A DNA stretch of 61,133 nt, taken from positions 1 through 61,133 of the forward strand of contig JAESRX010000040.1 in assembly GCA_016764435.1 (NCBI GenBank), read 5' to 3'. The number at the start of each line of letters is the position of its first letter. The stretch's first letter is position 1. This document shows positions 34,036-43,124 of the stretch, piece by piece. The stretch is from Flavobacteriaceae bacterium (GTDB lineage Bacteria; Bacteroidota; Bacteroidia; Flavobacteriales; Flavobacteriaceae). Under the pieces are notes generated by a model, which was not told where the DNA came from, did no database searches, and saw nothing but the letters and a program-made list of their open reading frames with translations. The translations under genes were made by a program, and so were the position numbers.

Positions 34036-34326
34036 TTAAAACCAAGTTTTTTGATTGTTTTGGTAGATGTCAATAAATTCTTCATCTGATTTAGTAAGAT
34101 AGGTGATCCCTTCTATTAATCCGATAATATACATAATTGTAGCGCCCACTCCACAGGTTAAAAGTGTAGCTAAAAGCATGATAACCCCTTCTTTAGTGTA
34201 TCCTAAAATAAATTTATGAATTCCTAAAGGGCCTATTAAAATCCCTAATATCCCAGCGACTACACGTTTGCTTTCTTGCGGGTATTGTTGCTGAATTTTG
34301 TTTCCTTGGTCGTCAATGATGTCCAT
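34036..34326 (-). CDS. TM2 domain-containing membrane protein
   Basis: A 96-aa protein with the TM2 domain: two membrane helices (VVAGILGILIGPLGIHKFIL and GVIMLLATLLTCGVGATIMY) linked by a short turn, and the conserved LGIHKFILGYTKEG. TM2 proteins are widespread small membrane proteins with no established general function. It lies 18 nt downstream of the 2-hydroxyacid dehydrogenase gene and before the terminator, so it is the last gene of that transcript. Confidence 0.88.
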   Translation of the reverse strand: MDIIDDQGNKIQQQYPQESKRVVAGILGILIGPLGIHKFILGYTKEGVIMLLATLLTCGVGATIMYIIGLIEGITYLTKSDEEFIDIYQNNQKTWF

Positions 34327-34344
34327 GATTAGTTAAAGTATTTG

Positions 34345-35280
34345 TTAGATTAGTAGTGAAATTTTATCTACAATAGTTTGAGATAATTTTAGATTAGATT
34401 CTACCGTCCATCCTGCTATATGAGGAGATAATAACACATTATCTGCTTGTATTAAATAGCGAAAGGCAGTCGGTAAATTGTTGTTTTCAAAGAGGTTTTC
34501 GAAGGATAATTTTTCGTATTCTAACACATCTAAACACGCTCCTAATACTTTTTTTGATTTTAAACCCTCTACCAAATCATCTGTTTTAACAGCAGATCCT
34601 CTGGCGGTATTAATCAAGTAAAAGGGTTTTTTAAATTGATTTATAAATGCGGTGTTAAACATATTATGAGAATGTTTGTTGAAAGGTGTATGGAAACTTA
34701 AGACATCGGCCTTTTGTTGTAACTCATCTAAAGAAACCTGTTTACAATGCTCATTGCCTACATTCGGGAGCAGGTCATAACAGAGTACGTTTACATCAAA
34801 CCCTTGCAGTTTTTTAGCAAATGCTTTTCCCATATTCCCGTAACCAATAATTCCTACGGTTTTTCCTTCCAATTCTATACCACGATTTTTTTCGCGGTTC
34901 CAATGTCCTTGTCTAATTTCTAAATCGGCTTGTTTTAGATTGTTAAAGAGTGCCAGTAACATTCCTAAAGCGTGTTCTCCTACGGCATTTCTATTCCCTT
35001 CTGGAGCTGCAATTAATTCAATTCCTTTAGAAGTTGCATAGTCTACGTCTATACTTTCTAATCCTGCGCCTACACGGGCTATAAACTTTAAAGCGATTGC
35101 TTTATCAATAAAATCCTTGTAAATATTAAAACGACTCCGAATGATGATTCCGTCATAAAGGTGAATAATTTCTTCGATTTCTGACTTCGATTTCGAATAC
35201 TCTTCGTCACACTGACAGCCCAGTTTTTCCAGTTCATTTTTTAATAACGGATGGTTTTTATCAATAAATAAAATCTTCAT
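34345..35280 (-). CDS. D-2-hydroxyacid dehydrogenase
   Basis: A 311-aa NAD-dependent dehydrogenase of the D-3-phosphoglycerate dehydrogenase superfamily. The Rossmann motif is GIIGYGNMG (about residues 142-150); catalytic Arg is in NTARGSAVK, and catalytic His in LLSPHIAGWT. No C-terminal ACT domain is present, so it is not a full-length SerA. The substrate cannot be stated. The start codon abuts the stop of panB (no gap), which indicates one transcript and suggests an indirect connection to keto acid metabolism, but similar adjacency may be coincidental. Confidence 0.88.
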   Translation of the reverse strand: MKILFIDKNHPLLKNELEKLGCQCDEEYSKSKSEIEEIIHLYDGIIIRSRFNIYKDFIDKAIALKFIARVGAGLESIDVDYATSKGIELIAAPEGNRNAVGEHALGMLLALFNNLKQADLEIRQGHWNREKNRGIELEGKTVGIIGYGNMGKAFAKKLQGFDVNVLCYDLLPNVGNEHCKQVSLDELQQKADVLSFHTPFNKHSHNMFNTAFINQFKKPFYLINTARGSAVKTDDLVEGLKSKKVLGACLDVLEYEKLSFENLFENNNLPTAFRYLIQADNVLLSPHIAGWTVESNLKLSQTIVDKISLLI

Positions 35281-36099
35281 TTAATACTGTTCTTTGTCAC
35301 TTGGAAAATCACCACTTTTTACATCAGCACTGTATCGTTGGAAGGCATCTTTCATTTGGTCGTACATGTCTAAATATCTACGTAAAAAACGCGGATTAAA
35401 TTCATGTGTCATTCCTAACATATCATGGGTAACCAAAACTTGGCCATCCACACCATTTCCAGCTCCAATTCCAATAACTGGGATGGTAATACTTTCGGCT
35501 ACTTTTTGGGCTAAAGCGGCAGGTACTTTTTCTATAACCAATGCAAAACATCCTAGTTTTTCTAGTAATTTAGCATCTTCCATTAATTTAATAGCTTCCT
35601 CTTCTTCTTTGGCACGTACGGTGTAAGTTCCAAATTTATAAATGGATTGAGGGGTTAATCCTAAGTGTCCCATAACAGGAATTCCTGCATTTAAGATACG
35701 TTTTATCGATTGTTTGATCTCAGAACCACCTTCCATTTTAACAGCGTGTCCTCCAGATTCTTTCATGATTCTGATGGCTGAGCGCAAGGCTAATTTAGGA
35801 TCTGATTGGTAATTTCCAAAAGGTAAATCTACAACGATTAAACTACGTGTAATCCCTCGAACTACGGAACTAGCATGGTAAATCATTTGATCTAACGTTA
35901 TTGGTAGTGTTGTTTCGTGGCCTGCCATTACATTGGAAGCGGAATCTCCTACTAATATTACATCTATATTGGCACCGTCTACTATTTTAGCCATGGTATA
36001 ATCATAGGCTGTAAGCATTGATATTTTCTGACCGTGGGCCTTCATATCTACAAGCGACTTGGTGGTAATTCTTTTGTATTGTTTTTTTGCGACAGACAT
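35281..36099 (-). CDS. panB: 3-methyl-2-oxobutanoate hydroxymethyltransferase
   Basis: First committed step of pantothenate (coenzyme A) synthesis: adds a hydroxymethyl group from 5,10-methylene-tetrahydrofolate to alpha-ketoisovalerate, giving ketopantoate. The 272-aa sequence has the family blocks [35 protein letters not shown] (metal-binding Asp), [18 protein letters not shown] and [24 protein letters not shown]. Length and motifs are normal. Lead gene of a minus-strand operon with the dehydrogenase and TM2 genes. Confidence 0.96.
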   Translation of the reverse strand: MSVAKKQYKRITTKSLVDMKAHGQKISMLTAYDYTMAKIVDGANIDVILVGDSASNVMAGHETTLPITLDQMIYHASSVVRGITRSLIVVDLPFGNYQSDPKLALRSAIRIMKESGGHAVKMEGGSEIKQSIKRILNAGIPVMGHLGLTPQSIYKFGTYTVRAKEEEEAIKLMEDAKLLEKLGCFALVIEKVPAALAQKVAESITIPVIGIGAGNGVDGQVLVTHDMLGMTHEFNPRFLRRYLDMYDQMKDAFQRYSADVKSGDFPSDKEQY

Positions 36100-36193
36100 T
36101 TTCTGTTTTTTTTAAGATGGGGTAAAAATACAAAAAAATACTACTGTTAAATTTAAACCCAATAATTATTTTACTGTTGAAAATTTGTATGTT

Positions 36194-36322
36194 ATGAAAA
36201 AAATGATGTATTTTGGTTTAATCCTTATGATTTTTAAGGATTTAATGTTTTATCGTTCCCTTTTAGATTTTTTCTACACGCTAATTGTATTAGTTATAGC
36301 AATCGCAAATAATGCAGGATAA
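36194..36322 (+). CDS. Possible small hydrophobic ORF
   Basis: A 42-codon frame (MKKMMYFGLILMIFKD, then a hydrophobic end TLIVLVIAIANN) lies between panB and the hybrid kinase. It begins with the ATG-AAA-AAA context common to flavobacterial genes and would be a small membrane protein. The low-GC sequence makes hydrophobic short frames likely by chance, so this is tentative. Confidence 0.2.
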   Translation: MKKMMYFGLILMIFKDLMFYRSLLDFFYTLIVLVIAIANNAG

Positions 36323-36384
36323 AAAAGGGATTACAGACCTTGTATTCTAACTGTTTTTGTTCAGAATATACTTAATTATAGATT

Positions 36385-39300
36385 ATGAAGAGAGAGGGAT
36401 ACCAACTGACAGAAGGATTTTTATCAACACCAAGTTTCCAAGGAAGCGGGAAGGAAGAAGGGGAGAAAGTGGATGCTTTTGACGCCTTGCCTACTGCAGT
36501 ATGGGGCTTAGATTTTGAACGGGTTATAGCGGTGGCAAATGTGATGTTAGCAGAGCTAGACACGGACTTAATTTCTTTACTAAATTCCACGAGGTATTAT
36601 ATGAAAATAATATCCCTTATTCAGATTAAAACGGTGAATCATGCGGCGGTAAAATTGTATGGGGCCTCTGGAAAAAAGGAACTTAAAGAGGAGTTTTTAA
36701 GTGTTTTCGTAGACTATAAAAGTAGTGATTTTAAGATGCTTATGCGAAACGTTATTTCTAATGGAGCGGATGGGGAATACTCAGGAATCCATAAAAGTTT
36801 AGGAAAAAGCACCTTAAATGTTCGTGTAAATTATAAGATTAACGAAACGCAGCGTAGTGTCGTTTTTTGTACCGTAGTGGAAATTGCAAAAATGAAGCCT
36901 GTAGTTTTAAAAGCAGCGATGAAGGTCCTTAAAAATGAGGTCCTCGAAGCGGGTTGGATTTTTAGTTGTGGGACCAAACAGATTGCATGGTCAGAGGAGA
37001 TGTTTGATTTGTTAAATGTCAAAAAAAACGAAATAGAAGTAGGAGTTTCTGGACTGTTAACGCTAGTACATCCAAAAGATAAAACCAGGCTGTTAGAACA
37101 TTACGCCATGCTCTTTGCGTTAAGAAAAGTAACCAGTGTCCGCTTTTCTATACTGTTCTCTAATGGTCAAGAAAAGGAAATTGAAGAGAGTTATACAATT
37201 GTGAGAAGTCCGGCTTCTGGTGCTGTTCAGACACTTATAGCCAGTATGAAAGTCATCCTTCCTAAAAAAGAGAAGGCAGAAGAAATGGAGGTGTCTTATA
37301 TAAACGAGGCCTCAGGTAACATGGTTTCTTTTTTATGGAAAGCTACTAGTGGATGGCCTGTGGAGCAGGTATCATCCAATGTGGCGTCTATATTAGGATA
37401 TACGGCAACTGATTTTTTGGAAGGAGGATTGTTGTACCAAGACCTTATTCATAAAAATGATTTGAAATGGATACAGGAAAAAGAGGATTATCATTGGTCT
37501 ACAGGAGAGGAAACGAGTCTGTTAAGACCGTATCGAGTTATATGTAAATCAGGAGAAATAAAGTGGGTTGTAGCGCGGTATGTTAGGCAGAAAGATGCCG
37601 CAGGAGTAACCACCTATTATAACGGGTTTATAGAGGATATTACAAAAAGTAAATCCTTAGATATTATATTTAGAAAAATTAATGCGTCCACTATGGGGCT
37701 GAAGGGACAAGCGTATTTAAATGGGGTGACTAAAGGGATTGCGGATGTGGTGGAAGCGGATTTTTTGAGTATTGGTTTTAGAGATGAAAAAGTAGCAGGT
37801 AATATAGAACTTATCACGAATTATGTAAATGGAGCTTTAGAAAAAAACTTTGTGTATTCAGACATAGGAACCCCATGTAGCATGGTTACCAGGGATAAAA
37901 CAAGAATTTATAGTAGTGGCGTTGCCACATTGTTTCCTGAGGATACCTGGCTAAAAGAGCATAGCGTGGAAGGATATATAGGAATTCATTTAACAAATAA
38001 TATAGATGATGCTGTGGGCTTACTAACAGCATTGTTTAAGAAACCGATTCAGAAAGAGGCGTTTATAGTGTCTGTTTTAGAGTTGTTTACTAAAAGAATT
38101 GCCACAGAAATTCAAGAGTTAAGATTGAAAGAATTACTGATTAAAAAAGAAGAAGAAGCCAGGGCATTGTTTGTGAATTCACCTACGGCGATGTGGATAG
38201 AAGATTATTCAGAAATCTATAATTTTCTTAAAGACTTAAAAGAAAGAGGAATTCAAGATTTAAAAAAACATGTGGAATCGGAAGCTATAGATGTTTTGAC
38301 CTTAGGGGGAATGATTCGCATTATAGATGTAAATGATCGGTGCGTAGAACTAGCCAAAGCAGGTTCAAAGGAAGCGTTAATACGACGCTTTAAAGAAACG
38401 TTTACAAAAAGTAGTCTCGATACGTTTTTAGAAATTTTAGTATGTTTTTATAAGGGTAATTTCACCTATTCAGGAGAAATGCAAATTAGAAATTTAAATG
38501 GAGGGTTTAGAAGTGTTTCTGTTAATTTAATGGTCCCATTAACCAATAGAAAACGATTTGATAAAGTAATTTTTTCTATTGTAGACATTACTAAAAATTT
38601 AGAAATTGTAGCATCGTTGTCTCAAAACCAACTATACTTGGAAAATTATATAGACAGTATTCCTTTACCTTCCATGATGTGGGATAGAGCCTATAAATGT
38701 ATCAAATGGAACAAGACGGCAGAGGATATGTTTGGTTATACCGAAAAAGAAATGCTAGGGAAGGACTTTGATACATTGTTTTTTGATAAAGCGAAATTTG
38801 AATTGCGAAAAAAGGAATGGGAGAATACGATGATGCATCATGGAAAACTGCAAAAAACAACCAGTAACACCACAAAATTAGGAAAAATGATTAGCTGTAG
38901 TTGGAATGTTATGGCCGTTAAAAACGAACAATTTAAAGTGGTAGGTTATGTTACTTTGGCGGAGGATGTTACCGAGAGGATTAAGGAGGAGAGAAGAAAA
39001 AATGCCATTTCTAAAATTTCAAAAGCAGCTATTTCTACTATTTCCTTAAAAGAGTTTTACAGGCTCACACACCGGGAAGTTTCTAGGTTTTTGGATGCGG
39101 ACAATTGTTTCATTGCAATCACTACGACTGATTCTAACGTATTACATAAGGACTTTAGCGTTTCTACAAATAGTAAGTTTATTTTAAATTTAGAGTTAAA
39201 CTCTAGCTTGACGGGACTTGTTATAAAAAATAAAAAATCGTTGTTGTTACGTGCTTCGGAAATTAAGGAGCTAAAAGCAACACATAATATTAAAACAATA

Positions 39301-40644
39301 GGAGAAGATATAAAAGTTTGGCTAGGAACCCCTTTGATAGTTAGAGATAGGTGTATCGGAGCTGTCGTGGTTAAGAATTTAGAAAATGAAGAGGTTTATG
39401 TTCAAAAAGATGTGGAGAATTTAGAGTTAATTGCCAATTTTATCAGTGGTGTTATTGAAAGAAAACGAGCTGCTAAAAAATTAAAAAAAGCCTTAAAAAA
39501 AGCCTTACAATCCGAATCGTTAAAAACATCTTTTCTGGCGAATATGAGTCATGAGATTCGAACACCAATGAATGGTATTGTTGGTTTTTCAGAGCTATTG
39601 AGTAATTCAGATATAGAAGAAGAAGACAGGAAACATTATACCCAACTCATTATAGACAGTAGTGCTCAATTACTAAATATAGTCAATGATGTGTTAGATA
39701 TTTCTCAAATAGAAGCGGGCATGGTGCGTCTAAGAAAGGGATTGTTCGGTGTGAATGATTTAATGAAACATTTAATAGAATTACATCAGGTTAAAGCGAA
39801 ATCAAAAGGGATAAAATTACTATTAGATCCTTTTGCAAAGAAAGATTTCAGTATAAATAATGATAAAACGAAGTTGTTACAAGTCCTATCTAACTTAGTG
39901 TCTAATGCGATTAAATTCACAAATACAGGCTATGTTCGAGTTGGTTATTCCATAGAAAGCGATATGCTGGAATTTTATGTAGAGGATTCAGGAATTGGGA
40001 TTTCTGAAAAATTTCATTCCAAAATATTTAATAGATTTATTCAGACCAATGAGGAGATTAGAAAACAAACCAAAGGAAATGGCTTAGGCTTGGCTATTAG
40101 TAAATCTTTTGTTGCGCTTTTTGGAGGAGAAATATGGATTGATAAGTCAGATGAGAATGGTACTAAAATATGTTTTAATTTGCCCTATATCTCTACAGAA
40201 TTAGACAATAAACCTGATGTAAATAGAGGGGTTAAGCCTGTCAAAGAACTGAAAAAGGAGAAGGTTACCTTATTGATAGCAGAAGACGAAATGAATAATA
40301 TGGTGTTTTTAGAAGAGGTTTTTTCCAGAACTAGTTATACCATCTTAAAAGTAGAAAATGGTCATGAAGCGGTTGCTATGTGTGCGGAAAACACCGCAAT
40401 AGACTTGGTGTTAATGGACATTAAAATGCCGATTATGAATGGCTTAGAGGCGACGGAGATCATAAAGAAAACGAGGCCTAATTTACCTGTTATTGCCCTG
40501 TCTGCATTTGCTATGGAGTCCGATATTAAACATGCCTTGTCTAAGGGATGTGATACTTATATATCAAAACCTATCAATAGGAAGTTACTCCTTAAAACCA
40601 TTGTAGACTATGTATCTAAGGCCGGAGAAAAAAAAACCAACTAG
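36385..40644 (+). CDS. Soluble multi-PAS/GAF hybrid histidine kinase
   Basis: A 1419-aa cytoplasmic sensor kinase with no membrane segment. From the N-terminus: a PAS-like domain (about 25-170), two PAS domains (about 190-300 and 310-425, the latter with VSSNVASILGYTATDFLEGG), a GAF domain (about 430-590), two more PAS domains (about 595-760 and 765-890, with WNKTAEDMFGYTEKEMLGK), a second GAF (about 895-1040), the HisKA domain with phosphoacceptor His 1056 in NMSHEIRTPMNG, an intact HATPase domain (LSNLVSNAIKFTN, DSGIGIS, GNGLGLAISK) and a C-terminal receiver with Asp 1345 in VLMDIKMPIMNG and Lys in SKPINR. It probably senses internal or redox cues. No matching regulator gene is adjacent; an ECF sigma factor follows after 239 nt. 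Confidence 0.92.
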   Translation: MKREGYQLTEGFLSTPSFQGSGKEEGEKVDAFDALPTAVWGLDFERVIAVANVMLAELDTDLISLLNSTRYYMKIISLIQIKTVNHAAVKLYGASGKKELKEEFLSVFVDYKSSDFKMLMRNVISNGADGEYSGIHKSLGKSTLNVRVNYKINETQRSVVFCTVVEIAKMKPVVLKAAMKVLKNEVLEAGWIFSCGTKQIAWSEEMFDLLNVKKNEIEVGVSGLLTLVHPKDKTRLLEHYAMLFALRKVTSVRFSILFSNGQEKEIEESYTIVRSPASGAVQTLIASMKVILPKKEKAEEMEVSYINEASGNMVSFLWKATSGWPVEQVSSNVASILGYTATDFLEGGLLYQDLIHKNDLKWIQEKEDYHWSTGEETSLLRPYRVICKSGEIKWVVARYVRQKDAAGVTTYYNGFIEDITKSKSLDIIFRKINASTMGLKGQAYLNGVTKGIADVVEADFLSIGFRDEKVAGNIELITNYVNGALEKNFVYSDIGTPCSMVTRDKTRIYSSGVATLFPEDTWLKEHSVEGYIGIHLTNNIDDAVGLLTALFKKPIQKEAFIVSVLELFTKRIATEIQELRLKELLIKKEEEARALFVNSPTAMWIEDYSEIYNFLKDLKERGIQDLKKHVESEAIDVLTLGGMIRIIDVNDRCVELAKAGSKEALIRRFKETFTKSSLDTFLEILVCFYKGNFTYSGEMQIRNLNGGFRSVSVNLMVPLTNRKRFDKVIFSIVDITKNLEIVASLSQNQLYLENYIDSIPLPSMMWDRAYKCIKWNKTAEDMFGYTEKEMLGKDFDTLFFDKAKFELRKKEWENTMMHHGKLQKTTSNTTKLGKMISCSWNVMAVKNEQFKVVGYVTLAEDVTERIKEERRKNAISKISKAAISTISLKEFYRLTHREVSRFLDADNCFIAITTTDSNVLHKDFSVSTNSKFILNLELNSSLTGLVIKNKKSLLLRASEIKELKATHNIKTIGEDIKVWLGTPLIVRDRCIGAVVVKNLENEEVYVQKDVENLELIANFISGVIERKRAAKKLKKALKKALQSESLKTSFLANMSHEIRTPMNGIVGFSELLSNSDIEEEDRKHYTQLIIDSSAQLLNIVNDVLDISQIEAGMVRLRKGLFGVNDLMKHLIELHQVKAKSKGIKLLLDPFAKKDFSINNDKTKLLQVLSNLVSNAIKFTNTGYVRVGYSIESDMLEFYVEDSGIGISEKFHSKIFNRFIQTNEEIRKQTKGNGLGLAISKSFVALFGGEIWIDKSDENGTKICFNLPYISTELDNKPDVNRGVKPVKELKKEKVTLLIAEDEMNNMVFLEEVFSRTSYTILKVENGHEAVAMCAENTAIDLVLMDIKMPIMNGLEATEIIKKTRPNLPVIALSAFAMESDIKHALSKGCDTYISKPINRKLLLKTIVDYVSKAGEKKTN

Positions 40645-40883
40645 TTTTCTGTTGAAAAATTGTATATTGTAGGTATTACACCAATAATACCCCTTAGATG
40701 ACTGAGTAACGAGGCTGTTTTTAAGTCTTTAGCCGTTGTGTAATTGAATGCTAGTAACCACTATCTTTTAGTTTTTTACCTAGAAACAATAAAACCAATT
40801 GCTATTTCTAAACCGTCATTTAGAAATACAATTGGGATTAAATCATTATTTTAATAAGTAAACATCATAAACGTACTTTAAAA

Positions 40884-41438
40884 ATGCACCAGTTAAATCC
40901 AGATAAATGGGTAGGCTTATACGCCGATTATTTGTTTAATTACACAATTAAACGAGTGGGTAATCATGAAGTGTCCAAGGATTTAATCCAAGAGACATTT
41001 TATGCCGCACTAAAGGCTGTTCCTAATTTTAAAGGCTTGGCAAGTGAGCGGACGTGGCTTATCTCTATTTTAAAAAGAAAAATTATTGATTATTATAGGA
41101 AGGTAAATTCGGTAAAAGGAAAAGCTGAAATTCGTATAAATTTTCAGCAATCGGGAACACATGAGGGGGATTGGATCCAAGAAAGAGTTCCTGCAAAATG
41201 GACGAGTTCTAGTGATTATAATATAGAACAAAAGGAGCTGACGGATACCTTGAGAAAATGCATCGGTAAGTTGCCCGAAAAATATGCGATGGTTTTTAAG
41301 ATGAAAACGATACAGGAAATGGAAACGGAAGATATTTGTAAGGAACTTGATATTACATCGTCAAATTTATGGGTTATAATCCATAGAGCAAGAACTCAAT
41401 TAAGAGCTTGTATGGAAGAAAACTGGTTTACTAAATAA
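40884..41438 (+). CDS. ECF-type RNA polymerase sigma factor
   Basis: A 184-aa sigma-70 family factor. Region 2 is about residues 10-75 (YADYLFNYTIKRV, SKDLIQETFYAALKAVPNFK, SERTWLISILKRKIIDYYRK) and region 4 about 120-178 (LRKCIGKLPEKYAMVFKMKT, ELDITSSNLWVIIHRARTQL). Length and order are normal for an ECF factor. A small gene with a ZAS-type motif follows after 35 nt and probably encodes its anti-sigma factor. Being close to the hybrid kinase it may be part of a stress response, but no direct link is visible. Confidence 0.9.
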   Translation: MHQLNPDKWVGLYADYLFNYTIKRVGNHEVSKDLIQETFYAALKAVPNFKGLASERTWLISILKRKIIDYYRKVNSVKGKAEIRINFQQSGTHEGDWIQERVPAKWTSSSDYNIEQKELTDTLRKCIGKLPEKYAMVFKMKTIQEMETEDICKELDITSSNLWVIIHRARTQLRACMEENWFTK

Positions 41439-41473
41439 TACAGGTGTAATGCCTATATAATAAATAGATACGA

Positions 41474-41725
41474 ATGAAATTTAAATTAACCTGTGACGAG
41501 GCTACTGCAATTTGCTCAAAAAACCAATACGGGGAAGCTTCTTTTAACGAGAAGTTTAGCATGCTTTTTCATGTGTTATTTTGTGCGGTGTGTAGATTGT
41601 ATTCAAAACAAAATACCATCCTCAATAAATGCATGGGCTCTGTAACTAAAAAAGAGGTTGTCACACCTAAATTGACGTCTAAGGAAAAAGAAGAAATGGA
41701 AGTAAGGATCAAAGAAATGGTGTAA
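41474..41725 (+). CDS. Small ZAS-type anti-sigma factor candidate
   Basis: An 83-aa cytoplasmic protein without membrane segment. It holds His33-x3-Cys37-x2-Cys40 in FHVLFCAVCRLY, which is the H-x3-C-x2-C zinc motif of ZAS anti-sigma domains, plus Cys7 and Cys14 in LTCDEATAICSKNQ. A soluble ZAS protein next to an ECF sigma gene is the layout of redox-sensing anti-sigma factors such as RsrA. The gene is not a full anti-sigma factor in length, so it may act as a minimal one. Function is inferred. Confidence 0.72.
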   Translation: MKFKLTCDEATAICSKNQYGEASFNEKFSMLFHVLFCAVCRLYSKQNTILNKCMGSVTKKEVVTPKLTSKEKEEMEVRIKEMV

Positions 41726-41779
41726 AATAAAAAAACGACTTCTAAAAAGCCATTCAGAACGGCATTTGGTATAATAAAC

Positions 41780-41787
41780 TATCTTTG
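41780..41787 (+). promoter_or_regulatory. -7 promoter element of the O-methyltransferase (TATCTTTG)
   Basis: Exact match to TAnnTTTG, ending 18 nt before the ATG. Confidence 0.65.
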
Positions 41788-41805
41788 TACCCTTAAAAAT
41801 ACACC

Positions 41806-42447
41806 ATGCACTTTTTATCAGATGAATTGGATGATTATATTGTAGATCATTCGGAAAACGAACCTCAATTATTAAAGGAATTAAATAGGGAAACTTGGCA
41901 AAAAGTGATGAACCCACGAATGTTGAGTGGAGTGTATCAAGGGCGTGTTTTATCAATCTTATCTAAATTAATTCACCCAAAAAACATTTTAGAATTAGGA
42001 ACATATACCGGTTATTCCGCATTGTGTTTGGCAGAAGGATTGCAAAAAAACGGATTGTTACATACCATAGATAAAAATGAAGAATTGTATGACCTTCAGC
42101 ATAAATATTTTAAAAAATCAGCATACGGTGACCAAATAGTACAGCACTTAGGAGATGCTGTACACATTATTCCGACACTTGACTGTAAATTTGATTTGGT
42201 ATTTATAGATGCAGACAAACCTAATTATGTCAATTATTTCAACCTCATTATAGAAAAGATGAATCCAGGAGGAGTCATTCTTTCCGACAATGTTTTATGG
42301 ACAGGAAAAGTGATTGAGCCACTAGACCCAAAGGATATTTCTACAATAGTACTCTTAGAATACAATAAAATACTAAAAGAGGATCCACGTGTAGAAACGG
42401 TACTGTTACCTATCCGTGATGGATTAACGATAAGCAGGGTTTTGTAA
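41806..42447 (+). CDS. SAM-dependent O-methyltransferase
   Basis: A 213-aa class I methyltransferase of the catechol/caffeoyl-CoA O-methyltransferase family. SAM motif I is ILELGTYTGYSALCLAEGL (about residues 64-82), the acidic residue after strand 2 is in LHTIDKNEEL, and the metal site is FDLVFIDADKPNYVNYF with SDNVLWTGKV. The substrate in bacteria is usually unknown. The gene has its own -7 element and meets rsmI tail-to-tail with 2 nt between stops. Confidence 0.92.
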   Translation: MHFLSDELDDYIVDHSENEPQLLKELNRETWQKVMNPRMLSGVYQGRVLSILSKLIHPKNILELGTYTGYSALCLAEGLQKNGLLHTIDKNEELYDLQHKYFKKSAYGDQIVQHLGDAVHIIPTLDCKFDLVFIDADKPNYVNYFNLIIEKMNPGGVILSDNVLWTGKVIEPLDPKDISTIVLLEYNKILKEDPRVETVLLPIRDGLTISRVL

Positions 42448-42449
42448 GG

Positions 42450-43118
42450 TTATTTTCCTGCTACAATGAGTACAAATTCTCCTCTTGGAGCTTTGTTTTC
42501 AAAATGATGTAGCACTTCTAAAACAGTCCCTCTTATAGTTTCTTCGTATAGTTTTGTAAGTTCTCTGGAGACAGATATTTGACGGTCTTCTCCAAAATAG
42601 GCTACAAAATGAGTCAATGTTTTTAATAATTTATGAGGGGATTCGTAAAAGATAATGGTGCGTGTTTCCTCCGCTAAGAATGTAAGCCTTGTTTGACGGC
42701 CTTTTTTAACAGGTAAAAATCCTTCAAAAACAAATTTGTCGTTTGGTAAACCACTGTTTACAAGGGCAGGTACAAAAGCCGTAGCACCAGGTAAACATTC
42801 TATGGCTACGCCCTCTTTAATACAAGCTCTGGTGAGTAAAAATCCAGGGTCAGAGATCGCAGGAGTTCCAGCATCGGAAATCATTGCAATAGATTCACCA
42901 CTTTTTAAACGGTCTATAATGCGGTTTAAAACTTTATGCTCGTTATGCATGTGGTAACTTTGCATTTGAGTGTTTATTTCAAAGTGTTTTAATAGTTTTC
43001 CAGAAGTACGTGTGTCTTCCGCAAGGATTAAATCTACTTCATTTAAAATTTCCACAGCTCTAAAAGTCATGTCTTTTAAATTTCCAATCGGAGTAGGTAC
43101 TAAGTATAATGTTGACAT
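42450..43118 (-). CDS. rsmI: 16S rRNA (cytidine(1402)-2'-O)-methyltransferase
   Basis: Methylates the 2'-O of C1402 in 16S rRNA, in the decoding centre. The 222-aa sequence has the family start TLYLVPTPIGNLKDMTFRA, then LILAEDTRTSGKLL, SIAMISDAGTPAISDPGFLL and ECLPGATAFVPALVNSGLP, typical of the tetrapyrrole-methylase fold. It is slightly shorter than the E. coli enzyme, as usual in Bacteroidota. It lies 6 nt after mutS on the same strand and is probably co-transcribed with it. Confidence 0.95.
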   Translation of the reverse strand: MSTLYLVPTPIGNLKDMTFRAVEILNEVDLILAEDTRTSGKLLKHFEINTQMQSYHMHNEHKVLNRIIDRLKSGESIAMISDAGTPAISDPGFLLTRACIKEGVAIECLPGATAFVPALVNSGLPNDKFVFEGFLPVKKGRQTRLTFLAEETRTIIFYESPHKLLKTLTHFVAYFGEDRQISVSRELTKLYEETIRGTVLEVLHHFENKAPRGEFVLIVAGK

Positions 43119-43124
43119 AATATT

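Noticed and set aside
36173-40675. Similar CTGTTGAAAA-TTGTAT-like stretches before (36174) and after (40650) the hybrid kinase, possibly element ends
   Set aside because: The similarity is about 20 bp in A/T-rich DNA, in the same orientation, without target duplication or a transposase; not enough for a mobile element.
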